Under the pieces are notes generated by a model, which was not told the DNA's origin, ran no database searches, and worked only from the letters and a program-made list of their open reading frames with translations. Shown piece by piece: positions 1-5,376 of a stretch of DNA of 6,604 nucleotides. Source of the DNA: Streptomycetales bacterium (GTDB lineage: Bacteria > Actinomycetota > Actinomycetes > Prado026); contig JANYIP010000140.1 of assembly GCA_025361995.1 (NCBI GenBank), forward strand, positions 1 through 6,604, written 5' to 3'. A program made the translations under genes and the position numbers. Numbering within the stretch: the first letter of the stretch is position 1; each line of letters opens with the position of its first letter.

Positions 1-1379
1 CCGGAGTTGAAGTCCTTGAAGTACAGAACCTCCTTGTCCCCGCCGGCGTAGGTCACCTCGAGGAACTGGTTGTCCTCGGTCTCGGTGTACATCGCCTCGA
101 CCGTGCGCTGGATCATGGCCGCGACCGCTGCCTCTTTGGACCCGTTCTCCGCGACGTCGTCGGCGTGTAGGGGCAGTTCGGCGGTGAGGTACTTCTGGAA
201 GATGTCGCGGGCTGCCTCGGCGTCCGGGCGCTCGATCTTGATCTTCACGTCGAGCCGGCCGGGCCGCAGGATCGCCGGGTCGATCATGTCTTCGCGGTTG
301 GACGCGCCGATGACCAGCACGTTCTCGAGGCTCTCGACGCCGTCGATCTCGCTCAGCAGCTGCGGGACGATGGTGTTCTCGACGTCCGAGGACACCCCCG
401 ACCCACGGGTACGGAAGAGCGAGTCCATCTCGTCGAAGAAGACGATGACTGGCGTGCCCTCGGAGGCCTTCTCCCGGGCCCGCTGGAAGACGAGCCGGAT
501 GTGCCGCTCGGTCTCGCCAACGTACTTGTTCAGCAGCTCAGGACCCTTGATGTTGAGGAAGTACGACCGCCCGGCCTCGCTGCCGGTGCGCTCGGCGACC
601 TTCTTGGCGAGGGAGTTGGCGACGGCCTTGGCGATCAGCGTCTTGCCGCAGCCGGGCGGGCCATAGAGCAGGATCCCCTTCGGCGGCTTGAGCTGGTGCT
701 CCTTGAAGAGCTCGGGGTGCAGGTACGGCAGCTCGACGGCGTCGCGGATGGACTCGATCTGCGACGCCAGGCCGCCGATGTCGGAGTAGTCGATGTCCGG
801 CACCTCTTCGAGGACGAGCTCCTCGACCTCGGACTTCGGGATCCGCTCGTACACGTACCCGGAGCGGGTCTCCAGCAGTAGCGAGTCGCCGGCGCGCAGC
901 GGGGTGTCGTCCAAGGTGGCGGCGAGGCGCACGATGCGCTCCTCGTCGGTGTGGCCGAGGACGAGGGCGCGCTCACCGTCCTCGAGGATCTCCTTGAGCA
1001 TGACGACCTCGCCGACACGCTCGAAGTCCATCGCGCGTATGACGTTCGTGGCCTCGTTGAGCATGACTTCCTGGCCACGGCGCAGGTCGCCGACCGCGAT
1101 CTCGGGGCTGATGGCGACCCGCAGCTTACGGCCGCCGGTGAAGATGTCGACGGTGTCGTCGTCGTGCCGCTGGAGGAAGACGCCGAAGCCGGACGGCGGT
1201 TGCGCCAGCCGGTCGATCTCCTCTTTCAAGGCGAGGATCTGGTCGCGCGCTTCCCGCAGCGTGCCGGCGAGCCGGTCGTTGCGGGCGGTCGCGGCAAACA
1301 GCTCGGCTTCCTTGGCCGCGAGCCGCTCCTCGAGGGCGTGCAGCCTCGCGAGTCTGGTGTCGTCGTCGTACGGCGCCAT
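1..1379 (-). CDS. arc: Proteasome-associated AAA+ ATPase ARC/Mpa, C-terminus cut by window edge
   Basis: ARC (Mpa in mycobacteria) is the hexameric ATPase that binds pupylated proteins, unfolds them and feeds them into the 20S proteasome in the cytoplasm. The visible 459 codons show the family layout: an N-terminal coiled coil (about residues 8-60, rich in L, E and R) that in this family binds Pup, then an OB-fold region (about 65-185), then the AAA+ module. Walker A is GPPGCGKT at 240-247. Walker B is VIVFFDE at 311-317 (D316, E317). The sensor-1 Asn is N361, and LRPGR at 371-375 carries the arginine fingers. The reading frame is open to base 1. The family is usually about 580-610 residues, so roughly 120-150 residues are missing, including the C-terminal proteasome-docking QYL-type tail. 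The ATG at 1379 is chosen because GGGAGGTG lies 6 nt upstream and the coiled coil starts directly after it. A likely promoter sits just upstream, and a hairpin separates the gene from the lipoprotein gene. Identity is secure; expected partners (dop, pup, prcBA) are outside the window. Confidence 0.97.
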   Translation of the reverse strand, partial: MAPYDDDTRLARLHALEERLAAKEAELFAATARNDRLAGTLREARDQILALKEEIDRLAQPPSGFGVFLQRHDDDTVDIFTGGRKLRVAISPEIAVGDLRRGQEVMLNEATNVIRAMDFERVGEVVMLKEILEDGERALVLGHTDEERIVRLAATLDDTPLRAGDSLLLETRSGYVYERIPKSEVEELVLEEVPDIDYSDIGGLASQIESIRDAVELPYLHPELFKEHQLKPPKGILLYGPPGCGKTLIAKAVANSLAKKVAERTGSEAGRSYFLNIKGPELLNKYVGETERHIRLVFQRAREKASEGTPVIVFFDEMDSLFRTRGSGVSSDVENTIVPQLLSEIDGVESLENVLVIGASNREDMIDPAILRPGRLDVKIKIERPDAEAARDIFQKYLTAELPLHADDVAENGSKEAAVAAMIQRTVEAMYTETEDNQFLEVTYAGGDKEVLYFKDFNS

Positions 1380-1385
1380 CGTGCC

Positions 1386-1393
1386 CACCTCCC
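1386..1393 (-). promoter_or_regulatory. Shine-Dalgarno of arc
   Basis: On the minus strand the sequence is GGGAGGTG, ending 6 nt before the ATG at 1379. It is the strongest ribosome-binding site in the window and fixes the arc start. This contrasts with trmI, the recB-like gene and the ABC ATPase gene, which have none. Confidence 0.8.
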
Positions 1394-1402
1394 GACGGAT
1401 GC

Positions 1403-1416
1403 GGTCGAACTCGACC
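1403..1416. repeat. Inverted repeat overlapping the arc promoter, possible operator
   Basis: GGTCGA-AC-TCGACC is a perfect 6-bp inverted repeat with a 2-nt centre. It lies over the downstream part of the candidate -10 box and the predicted transcription start of arc, where a bound repressor would block initiation. It does not match the actinobacterial LexA box, because the right half is TCGACC and not GTTCGA. The arms are short and chance occurrence in GC-rich DNA is possible. Confidence 0.3.
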
Positions 1417-1419
1417 CTA
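1414..1419 (-). promoter_or_regulatory. Candidate -10 box of the arc promoter
   Basis: TAGGGT on the minus strand fits the actinobacterial TAnnnT -10 pattern. A start site about 7 nt downstream would give a 5' leader of roughly 27 nt containing the GGGAGGTG ribosome-binding site, which is a sensible layout. I see no good -35 hexamer at 16-18 bp. The box partly overlaps the inverted repeat at 1403-1416. This is inference from sequence pattern only. Confidence 0.4.
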
Positions 1420-1491
1420 CCCGCGTCGCGACGGATCGCGACCTCGAGGACCGACCCGCGTGTCCGCGCCGGTCGTCGTTCGGGAGAGCTG

Positions 1492-1512
1492 GTGCCGCGA
1501 ACGGTGCGGCAC
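1492..1512 (-). terminator. Hairpin downstream of the lipoprotein gene, possible terminator
   Basis: GTGCCGC (1492-1498) and GCGGCAC (1506-1512) are perfect 7-bp inverted arms around a 7-nt loop, all strong GC pairing except one A-T pair. The hairpin lies about 92 bp past the lipoprotein stop and before the arc promoter. No T-run follows on either strand, so it is not a classical intrinsic terminator. Actinobacterial terminators often lack the T-run, so the role is possible but unproven. Being symmetrical, it could equally act on a plus-strand transcript. Confidence 0.35.
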
Positions 1513-1579
1513 GTGCTCCCCCGCTGACAAACAGGTGCATCGGCAGACCGAGGGCCCCGCCCAAGCATTCGGCAACCAC

Positions 1580-1610
1580 GACTCAGGACCGACTCAGGAC
1601 CGACTCAGGG
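1580..1610. repeat. Three 11-bp tandem units over the lipoprotein stop codon
   Basis: The plus strand reads GACTCAGGACC (1580-1590), an identical copy (1591-1601), and a third, degenerate copy beginning GACTCAGG (1602-1609). On the minus strand each unit carries TGAGTC, so TGA occurs at 1607-1605, 1596-1594 and 1585-1583. Because the unit is 11 bp, the three TGA codons fall in all three reading frames. The first one ends the lipoprotein gene. Confidence 0.85.
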
Positions 1611-2231
1611 CAGGGCGACGAGGGTGTCGCCGGCCTTGCGCCACGCGAGGGTGACCGTCCGGTCCGGGCAGCAGCGCGGCACGTCGCTGCGTGAGTAGCC
1701 CGCCGCGCTGATCTCGATCCCGTCCGTCGTGCTGATCAGGGCGCTCACCTGGAGTTCCTGGCTGCTCGGCACGAGGGTCTGGACGACGCGAGCCGCCGAG
1801 CCGCCACCCGCCACGACGAACACCGCGGACGGCGGGCTGCCTGCGCCGGAGTCGCAGCGGGCGACGACCACGGTGTACGGGTGCTCGAGCTGGACGGCGA
1901 GCCGCTGGAGAACCAGGACGCCGATCGTTGCGGGGCAGCCGAGCCATGCATGCAGGACCGCTCCGGGCACCAGTGCAGGCGACCCGCTCGGCGGGAGCGT
2001 CCCGGGCCCGCCAGACCCGCCAGACCCGGTGCCGGACGGCGCGCTGGCGCAGCCTGACAGTGCGCCGATGCCCGCAGCCACGACGAGTACGGCCGCCGAG
2101 ACAGCCCGACCAGCCCGACCAGCCCGGCCATCGGCGGAGGGGAGGTGTGGGCGCGAAGGCAGGACGCGACCGTGGACGGGGGAAGGAGGACTCACGGGGC
2201 CCCAACGGGACGTAACGGGCGGATCGGACAC
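1605..2231 (-). CDS. Predicted secreted lipoprotein, possibly LppP/LprE-like
   Basis: A 208-residue predicted lipoprotein. An arginine-containing stretch is followed by a hydrophobic segment (about 43-57) and the lipobox LSGC, so Cys61 should be lipidated after cleavage and the mature protein anchored outside the membrane. A Gly/Ser/Pro linker follows (about 64-90). The globular part (91-208) holds four cysteines (99, 126, 187, 188) that could form disulfides, including GYSRSDVPRCCPD at 178-190. The general look recalls the actinobacterial LppP/LprE lipoproteins, but this is a weak recollection and the function is unknown. Starts: GTG at 2231 gives a long n-region of about 40 residues; a second GTG at 2195 removes 12 residues. 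If the -10-like box at 2236-2241 is used, transcription would begin within the first GTG, favouring 2195. The gene lies 39 bp after trmI, so co-transcription is likely. The reading direction is supported by the lipobox and by a folded-protein-like composition, whereas opposing frames are arginine/proline-rich shadows. Confidence 0.75.
   Translation of the reverse strand: MSDPPVTSRWGPVSPPSPVHGRVLPSRPHLPSADGRAGRAGRAVSAAVLVVAAGIGALSGCASAPSGTGSGGSGGPGTLPPSGSPALVPGAVLHAWLGCPATIGVLVLQRLAVQLEHPYTVVVARCDSGAGSPPSAVFVVAGGGSAARVVQTLVPSSQELQVSALISTTDGIEISAAGYSRSDVPRCCPDRTVTLAWRKAGDTLVALP
2007..2029. repeat. 9-bp tandem repeat encoding the lipoprotein Gly/Ser linker
   Basis: CCCGCCAGA occurs at 2007-2015 and 2016-2024, followed by a partial copy. 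On the minus strand it encodes the GSGGSGG part of the linker just after the lipidated cysteine. Since 9 bp keeps the frame, copy-number change would only alter linker length. Confidence 0.75.
2102..2128. repeat. 9-bp tandem repeat before the lipoprotein signal core
   Basis: CAGCCCGAC occurs at 2102-2110 and 2111-2119, then CAGCCCGGC at 2120-2128. On the minus strand it encodes the repeated R-A-G of the positively charged region directly before the hydrophobic signal-peptide core. Expansion or loss stays in frame and would change the charge of the n-region. Confidence 0.8.
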
Positions 2232-2235
2232 GCCG

Positions 2236-2241
2236 AGCGTA
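2236..2241 (-). promoter_or_regulatory. Possible -10 box before the lipoprotein gene
   Basis: TACGCT on the minus strand fits TAnnnT and lies 4 nt before the GTG at 2231, in the 39-bp gap after trmI. Spacing is too tight for a leaderless start at 2231. If real, it would fit a start at the internal GTG (2195) with a leader of about 35 nt. It may be coincidence, because read-through from trmI is enough to express the gene. Confidence 0.2.
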
Positions 2242-2270
2242 TCCCCGGCCTCCGCCGCTCCCCCGCAGCC

Positions 2271-3182
2271 TCAGGGCGTGTCGGTGACCTCGGGCGTGTC
2301 GGGGGGGCTAGTACCCGCGAGGTCAGTACTCGCCGCCTTGGCCGGCCGTCGGCGACGAACGGGCGGCGCGACCCCGTCGGCGAGCCGTCGAGACCGTACG
2401 AGGAAGCCGGTGTGGCCGATCATGCGGTGCTCGGGCCGGACGGCCAGGCCCTCGACGTGCCAGCCGCGGACCATCGACTCCCAGGCCTCGGGTTCGGTGA
2501 AGTTGCCGTGCGCCCGCAGGTCCTCGACAGTCCGGGAGAGCTGGGTGGTGGTGGCGACGTACGCCATGATCACCCCGCCCGGCGACAGTGCGGCCGCGGC
2601 CGCGTCGAGGCACTCCCACGGCGCGAGCATGTCGAGCACGACCCGGTCGACACCAGTCTCGCGCAGCTCGTCCTGCAGGTCACCCACGGACAGCCGCCAG
2701 GCGGGGTGCGGGCCGCCGAAGAATGTCTCGACGTTGGTCGTGGCGATCTCGGCGAAGTCGGCGCGGCGCTCGTACGAGTACACCGCACCCGCGTCACCGA
2801 CCGCTCGGAGCAGTGCACATGTCAACGCACCCGAGCCCACCCCCGCCTCGACGACCCGGGCCCCGGGATAGATGTCGGCCATGGTGATGATCTGGCCCGC
2901 GTCCTTGGGGTACACGACTGCAGCACCACGCGGCATCGACAGGACGAAGTCGGCATAGAGCGGCCTGACCGCGAGGTACGCGACCCCGCCGGTACTCCGG
3001 ACGACCACGCCCTCGTCGGACCCGATGAGGTCGTCGTGGGCGATCGCACCTTTGTGGGTGTGGAACTCCCTGCTGTCGGCGAGGGTGACCGTGTGCAGCC
3101 GACCCTTCGGGTCGGTGAGCTGGACACGGTCGCCGACGCGCAGCGGGCCTCGGCGCAACGAGGCGCCGGTGGGTTCGGTCAT
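2271..3182 (-). CDS. trmI: TrmI, tRNA (adenine-58-N1)-methyltransferase
   Basis: TrmI uses S-adenosylmethionine to methylate N1 of A58 in the T-loop of tRNAs, acting as a cytoplasmic tetramer in known bacterial members. The 303-residue product has an N-terminal beta domain (about 1-75) and a Rossmann-type class I methyltransferase domain. SAM-binding motif I is VVEAGVGSGALT at 110-121. An acidic residue follows strand 2 in SYERR (E138). GDLQ (D168) and VVLDMLAPWE (181-190, D184) match the family's adenosine- and substrate-binding region. AYVATTTQL (207-215) and the C-terminal RPEHRMIGHTGFLVRSRR block (249-266) are also typical. Residues 271-303 form a Pro/Arg/Thr-rich, probably disordered tail; the whole is slightly longer than the roughly 280-residue mycobacterial protein. 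The ATG at 3182 has no clear Shine-Dalgarno but has TAGCCT 7 nt upstream, suggesting a leaderless mRNA. It also lies 62 bp after the site-2 protease gene, so read-through is possible. Confidence 0.96.
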   Translation of the reverse strand: MTEPTGASLRRGPLRVGDRVQLTDPKGRLHTVTLADSREFHTHKGAIAHDDLIGSDEGVVVRSTGGVAYLAVRPLYADFVLSMPRGAAVVYPKDAGQIITMADIYPGARVVEAGVGSGALTCALLRAVGDAGAVYSYERRADFAEIATTNVETFFGGPHPAWRLSVGDLQDELRETGVDRVVLDMLAPWECLDAAAAALSPGGVIMAYVATTTQLSRTVEDLRAHGNFTEPEAWESMVRGWHVEGLAVRPEHRMIGHTGFLVRSRRLADGVAPPVRRRRPAKAASTDLAGTSPPDTPEVTDTP

Positions 3183-3189
3183 GGGCGGC

Positions 3190-3195
3190 AGGCTA
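3190..3195 (-). promoter_or_regulatory. Candidate -10 box for a leaderless trmI transcript
   Basis: TAGCCT on the minus strand fits TAnnnT and ends 7 nt before the trmI ATG, so transcription would begin at or next to the A of the start codon. CTGAGT, 18 bp further upstream (3219-3214), matches three of six -35 positions. The lack of a Shine-Dalgarno supports leaderless expression. Confidence 0.45.
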
Positions 3196-3227
3196 CCCAG
3201 GCCCGACGGCGCGACTCAGAGGGCGGC

Positions 3228-3255
3228 GGTTCAGACATCGGGGCTCAGACATCGG
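3228..3255. repeat. 14-bp tandem duplication over the site-2 protease stop codon
   Basis: GGTTCAGACATCGG (3228-3241) and GGCTCAGACATCGG (3242-3255) match at 13 of 14 positions. On the minus strand the unit carries the end of the gene, CCGATGTCTGA, so the stop TGA (3247-3245) is repeated at 3233-3231. Because 14 is not a multiple of three, the second TGA is in a different reading frame. Confidence 0.85.
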
Positions 3256-4363
3256 AGAAGAGCCGGTCCACGTCGGCGGCGGCGAGCACGCCAAGGACCC
3301 GACCGGTCTCGTCGACGGCGAGGTACTCGCTGGCCGGCATCCGGCGCAGGGCGTCCAGGAGAGCCTCGCCGGTCAGGTCGGGGCGTAGCACCAGCTCGGG
3401 GACGATCGGCCGCGCGACGTCGTTCACGGGTATCCACGGACGGCGCTCGACCGGCGTGGCAGCCACGGCCGCCTCGCTGACCAGCCCGGTCGGGTGCCCG
3501 GCGGTGTCGGTGACGACCAGGGCTCCCGCACGCGCTTCGGTCAGTTGGCGCAGCGCCTCGGCGAGCGGGGTGGCCGCAGTGACCAGGAGTGCTGGGCGCA
3601 GCATCCCGCGCAGGGCGAGCAGCGGCAGCCGGGCTCGTACCTTGGCCGCGCGCAGGGACTGGGTGGACCCGTTCCACAGGAAGAAGGCGATCACCGCGGC
3701 CCACACCACCAAGAGCGAGTTCGGGGCGGTCCCCTGGTACGCCCCGAGCAGGAACGGTGTGGCGGCGGTGAGCGCGGCAACGACGCGGCCGGCCCAGCCG
3801 GCGACGACCTGGCCGGTCAGCTCGCGCCCGGTGACCCGCCACACCACTGCAGCGAGCATGCTCCCCCCGTCCAGCGGCAGCCCCGGCAGCAGGTTGTAGA
3901 TGCCGACGATGACGTTGGACAGGGTGAGCTGGTACAGGATCAGGTGGACCAGTCCGTCGGAGGCGACGTTCTGCATGCCGACCCAGCCGAGCGCCGCGAT
4001 GACGAGCGTGGCCGCGGGTCCGGCGCCGGAGATCGCGAAGTCGCGCCCCGGGGTGTCGGGCTTGCGATCCAGCGCGGTTGCCCCGCCCAGCATCGACAGG
4101 GAGACCGAGCGCACGGGCAGCGCGAACGCCCGCGCTACCGCCGCGTGCGCCAGCTCGTGCACGAGGATCGACAGGTAGAGGAGGAGGGCGAAGCCGCCGG
4201 CGAGCAGATAGGCCTGGGACCCCAGCGACGGGTCGACGTCCTGCAGCCTTGGCAGGAAGCCGAAGGCGACCAGGGCCCCGGTCAGGAAGAGCGACACGTC
4301 GGCGTAGATCGGGATGCCGAGGAACCGCCCGATCCTGATACCGGACCCCCGCGCGTCAGCCAT
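3245..4363 (-). CDS. Site-2 protease family (M50) intramembrane zinc metalloprotease with CBS pair
   Basis: A polytopic membrane protease of 372 residues that should cut substrates within the membrane; its substrate is not known from sequence. The zinc motif HELAH is at 69-73 (H69, H73 ligands, E70 catalytic). The third ligand lies in NLLPGLPLDGG at 157-167 (D165). SGAGPAA at 112-118 is also usual for the family. Hydrophobic segments lie near 22-38, 51-68, 110-130, 138-158, 187-208 and 217-231. After the membrane part come two CBS-like repeats (about 254-300 and 316-366), which in related proteins bind adenosine nucleotides or similar ligands and could gate activity. There is no PDZ domain. 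This layout resembles Rip3-type and SpoIVFB-like enzymes more than Rip1/RseP, so a role in anti-sigma cleavage should not be assumed. GGGAG (4378-4374) lies 10 nt before the ATG, and the gene is divergent from the recB-like gene. It heads the minus-strand cluster. Confidence 0.93.
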   Translation of the reverse strand: MADARGSGIRIGRFLGIPIYADVSLFLTGALVAFGFLPRLQDVDPSLGSQAYLLAGGFALLLYLSILVHELAHAAVARAFALPVRSVSLSMLGGATALDRKPDTPGRDFAISGAGPAATLVIAALGWVGMQNVASDGLVHLILYQLTLSNVIVGIYNLLPGLPLDGGSMLAAVVWRVTGRELTGQVVAGWAGRVVAALTAATPFLLGAYQGTAPNSLLVVWAAVIAFFLWNGSTQSLRAAKVRARLPLLALRGMLRPALLVTAATPLAEALRQLTEARAGALVVTDTAGHPTGLVSEAAVAATPVERRPWIPVNDVARPIVPELVLRPDLTGEALLDALRRMPASEYLAVDETGRVLGVLAAADVDRLFSDV

Positions 4364-4386
4364 CAGCGATCGTCTCCCACCCCAGG

Positions 4387-4392
4387 AGCGTA
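4387..4392 (-). promoter_or_regulatory. Candidate -10 box of the site-2 protease promoter
   Basis: TACGCT on the minus strand fits TAnnnT and lies 23 nt before the ATG at 4363. This would give a short leader of roughly 17 nt that contains GGGAG. I see no convincing -35 hexamer. Confidence 0.3.
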
Positions 4393-4436
4393 CGGGAGCA
4401 GCGCAGCCGTGCGCCGACGCTGTCGGACCGCTCGCC

Positions 4437-4442
4437 TAGAGT
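4437..4442 (+). promoter_or_regulatory. Candidate -10 box for a leaderless recB-like transcript
   Basis: TAGAGT fits TAnnnT and is followed by 7 nt and then the ATG at 4450, with no Shine-Dalgarno between. CCGACG at 4414-4419, at a 17-bp spacing, shares only three positions with TTGACA. The layout is that of a leaderless actinobacterial transcript starting at the A of the ATG. Confidence 0.45.
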
Positions 4443-4449
4443 CGCGGCC

Positions 4450-5376
4450 ATGAGTACCACCGAGCTCCCCGCCCAGCAGGCACCCCCTGTCGAGGAGGCA
4501 CCGCCCGTCGAGGAGGCACCGCCGGTCGCGTCGCTGTCGCCGAGCCGAGCCTCGGACTTCATGGCCTGCCCGCTGCTCTACCGCTTCCGGGTCATCGACC
4601 GGATCCCCGAGGCGCCGAGCCCGGCAGCCACCCGCGGCACCGTGGTGCACGCCGTGCTCGAGCGACTCTTCGACCTCCCAGCGGCGGAGCGGACGTTCGG
4701 CGCGGCCTCCGCACTGGTGCAGCCGGAGTGGGAGCGGTTGCTCGAGCTGGAGCCTGAGCTGGCGGCACTGCTCGACCCTGACCTCGCCGAGGGGCTCCCG
4801 GAGTTCCTCGCGGGGGCCGACGGCCTCCTCCAGACGTACTTCGGGCTCGAGGACCCGCAGCGGCTCGAGCCGGCCGAGCGCGAGCTCCGCGTCGAGGTCG
4901 AGCTCGAATCGGGGTTGGTCCTGCGCGGGTTCGTGGACCGCCTGGACGTGGCGCCCTCCGGTGACATGCGGGTGGTCGACTACAAGACCGGCCGAGCCCC
5001 GGGAGTGGGCTTCGAGGCCAAAGCCATGTTCCAGATGCGCTTCTACGCGCTGGTTCTGTGGCGGGCGTACGGCCGGGTGCCGCGCCTGCTGCAGCTGCTC
5101 TACCTGGGCAGCGGCGAGGTCCTGCGGTACGCCCCGGACGAGGCGGACCTGCGGGCCACCGAGGTCAAGGTCAAGGCGTTGTGGGAAGCAATCGCGCGGG
5201 CCACCGAGAGCGGTGACTGGCGGCCGAACCCGTCCAGGCTGTGCGACTGGTGCGACCACAAGAGCCGCTGCCCCGAGTGGGGTGGGGTCCTGCCCCCGCT
5301 GCCGCCACCGGTGCACGAGCCAGTGGGCATCGCCGCTCTCGGGGTTGATCAAGGGTCCGGCCCGGGGAAACCCTGA
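4450..5376 (+). CDS. Stand-alone RecB-family PD-(D/E)XK nuclease with iron-sulfur-type cysteines
   Basis: A 308-residue nuclease-only protein of the RecB/AddB/Cas4-like PD-(D/E)XK superfamily, with no helicase part. Family motifs are visible in order: RASDFMACPLLYRF (33-46), GTVVHAVLE (63-71, H67), LRGFVDRLD (158-166, D163), VVDYKTG (175-181, D177 and K179) and QMRFYAL (195-201). These are the metal-binding and catalytic residues of the fold. C40 together with C265, C268 and C274 (CDWCDHKSRC) matches the four-cysteine pattern that holds a 4Fe-4S cluster in AddB and Cas4. The expected role is processing of DNA ends in the cytoplasm; the exact substrate and any partner helicase are unknown. The first 30 residues are low complexity, with an APPVEE repeat. 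The start at 4450 is supported by the TAGAGT box 7 nt upstream and the absence of a usable ribosome-binding site. An orthologous gene next to trmI is known in mycobacteria (Rv2119, from memory). Confidence 0.92.
   Translation: MSTTELPAQQAPPVEEAPPVEEAPPVASLSPSRASDFMACPLLYRFRVIDRIPEAPSPAATRGTVVHAVLERLFDLPAAERTFGAASALVQPEWERLLELEPELAALLDPDLAEGLPEFLAGADGLLQTYFGLEDPQRLEPAERELRVEVELESGLVLRGFVDRLDVAPSGDMRVVDYKTGRAPGVGFEAKAMFQMRFYALVLWRAYGRVPRLLQLLYLGSGEVLRYAPDEADLRATEVKVKALWEAIARATESGDWRPNPSRLCDWCDHKSRCPEWGGVLPPLPPPVHEPVGIAALGVDQGSGPGKP
4480..4527 (+). repeat. 18-bp tandem repeat coding APPVEE in the recB-like gene
   Basis: Two full units (4480-4497 and 4498-4515) and a 12-bp partial third (4516-4527) encode APPVEE-APPVEE-APPV at residues 11-26. 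The units differ only at third positions, so the repeat is recent or kept in frame. It forms an acidic, proline-rich, probably flexible leader before the nuclease domain. Confidence 0.85.

Larger units (their letters stand above)
1380..1604. other. Intergenic region between the lipoprotein gene and arc
   Basis: This 225-bp gap holds, in the direction of minus-strand transcription, the tandem repeat that continues past the lipoprotein stop (1580-1604), a hairpin (1492-1512), a candidate -10 box (1414-1419) overlapping an inverted repeat (1403-1416), and the arc ribosome-binding site (1386-1393). I found no convincing small gene in it. The arrangement suggests that arc is at least partly transcribed on its own and not only by read-through from trmI and the lipoprotein gene. 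Confidence 0.6.
4364..4449. promoter_or_regulatory. Divergent promoter region between site-2 protease and recB-like genes
   Basis: The 86 bp between the two start codons must hold start signals for both strands. Toward the right I see TAGAGT at 4437-4442. Toward the left I see TACGCT (4392-4387) followed by a GGGAG ribosome-binding site (4378-4374). The two candidate -10 boxes are about 45 bp apart and face away from each other, so a single bound regulator could affect both. Confidence 0.5.

Noticed and set aside
1403..1416. Possible LexA/SOS box near arc because of TCGAAC
   Set aside because: The right half is TCGACC without the needed GTTCGA, so it does not match the actinobacterial SOS consensus; kept only as a generic inverted repeat.
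1460..1654. Small plus-strand frame with a cysteine cluster (CRERCGTC) in the arc-lipoprotein gap
   Set aside because: No ribosome-binding site, overlaps the hairpin and the end of the lipoprotein gene on the other strand, and the cysteine spacing fits no motif I know.
1745..2131. Alternative minus-strand frame starting MAGLVGLVGL, resembling a signal peptide
   Set aside because: The hydrophobic start is produced by the 9-bp repeat read in another frame; it soon becomes Arg/Ser-rich, has no ribosome-binding site, and lacks the lipobox frame.
1729..2871. Plus-strand open frame of 380 codons opposite the lipoprotein and trmI genes
   Set aside because: Low-complexity Ser/Arg/Pro/Thr composition, no start signal and no domain; opposite trmI, which is certain.
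2145..3899. Plus-strand open frame of 584 codons opposite trmI and the site-2 protease gene
   Set aside because: It is a shadow of GC-rich genes on the other strand: arginine-, glycine- and proline-rich, no recognisable motif, and it overlaps two well-identified genes along its length.
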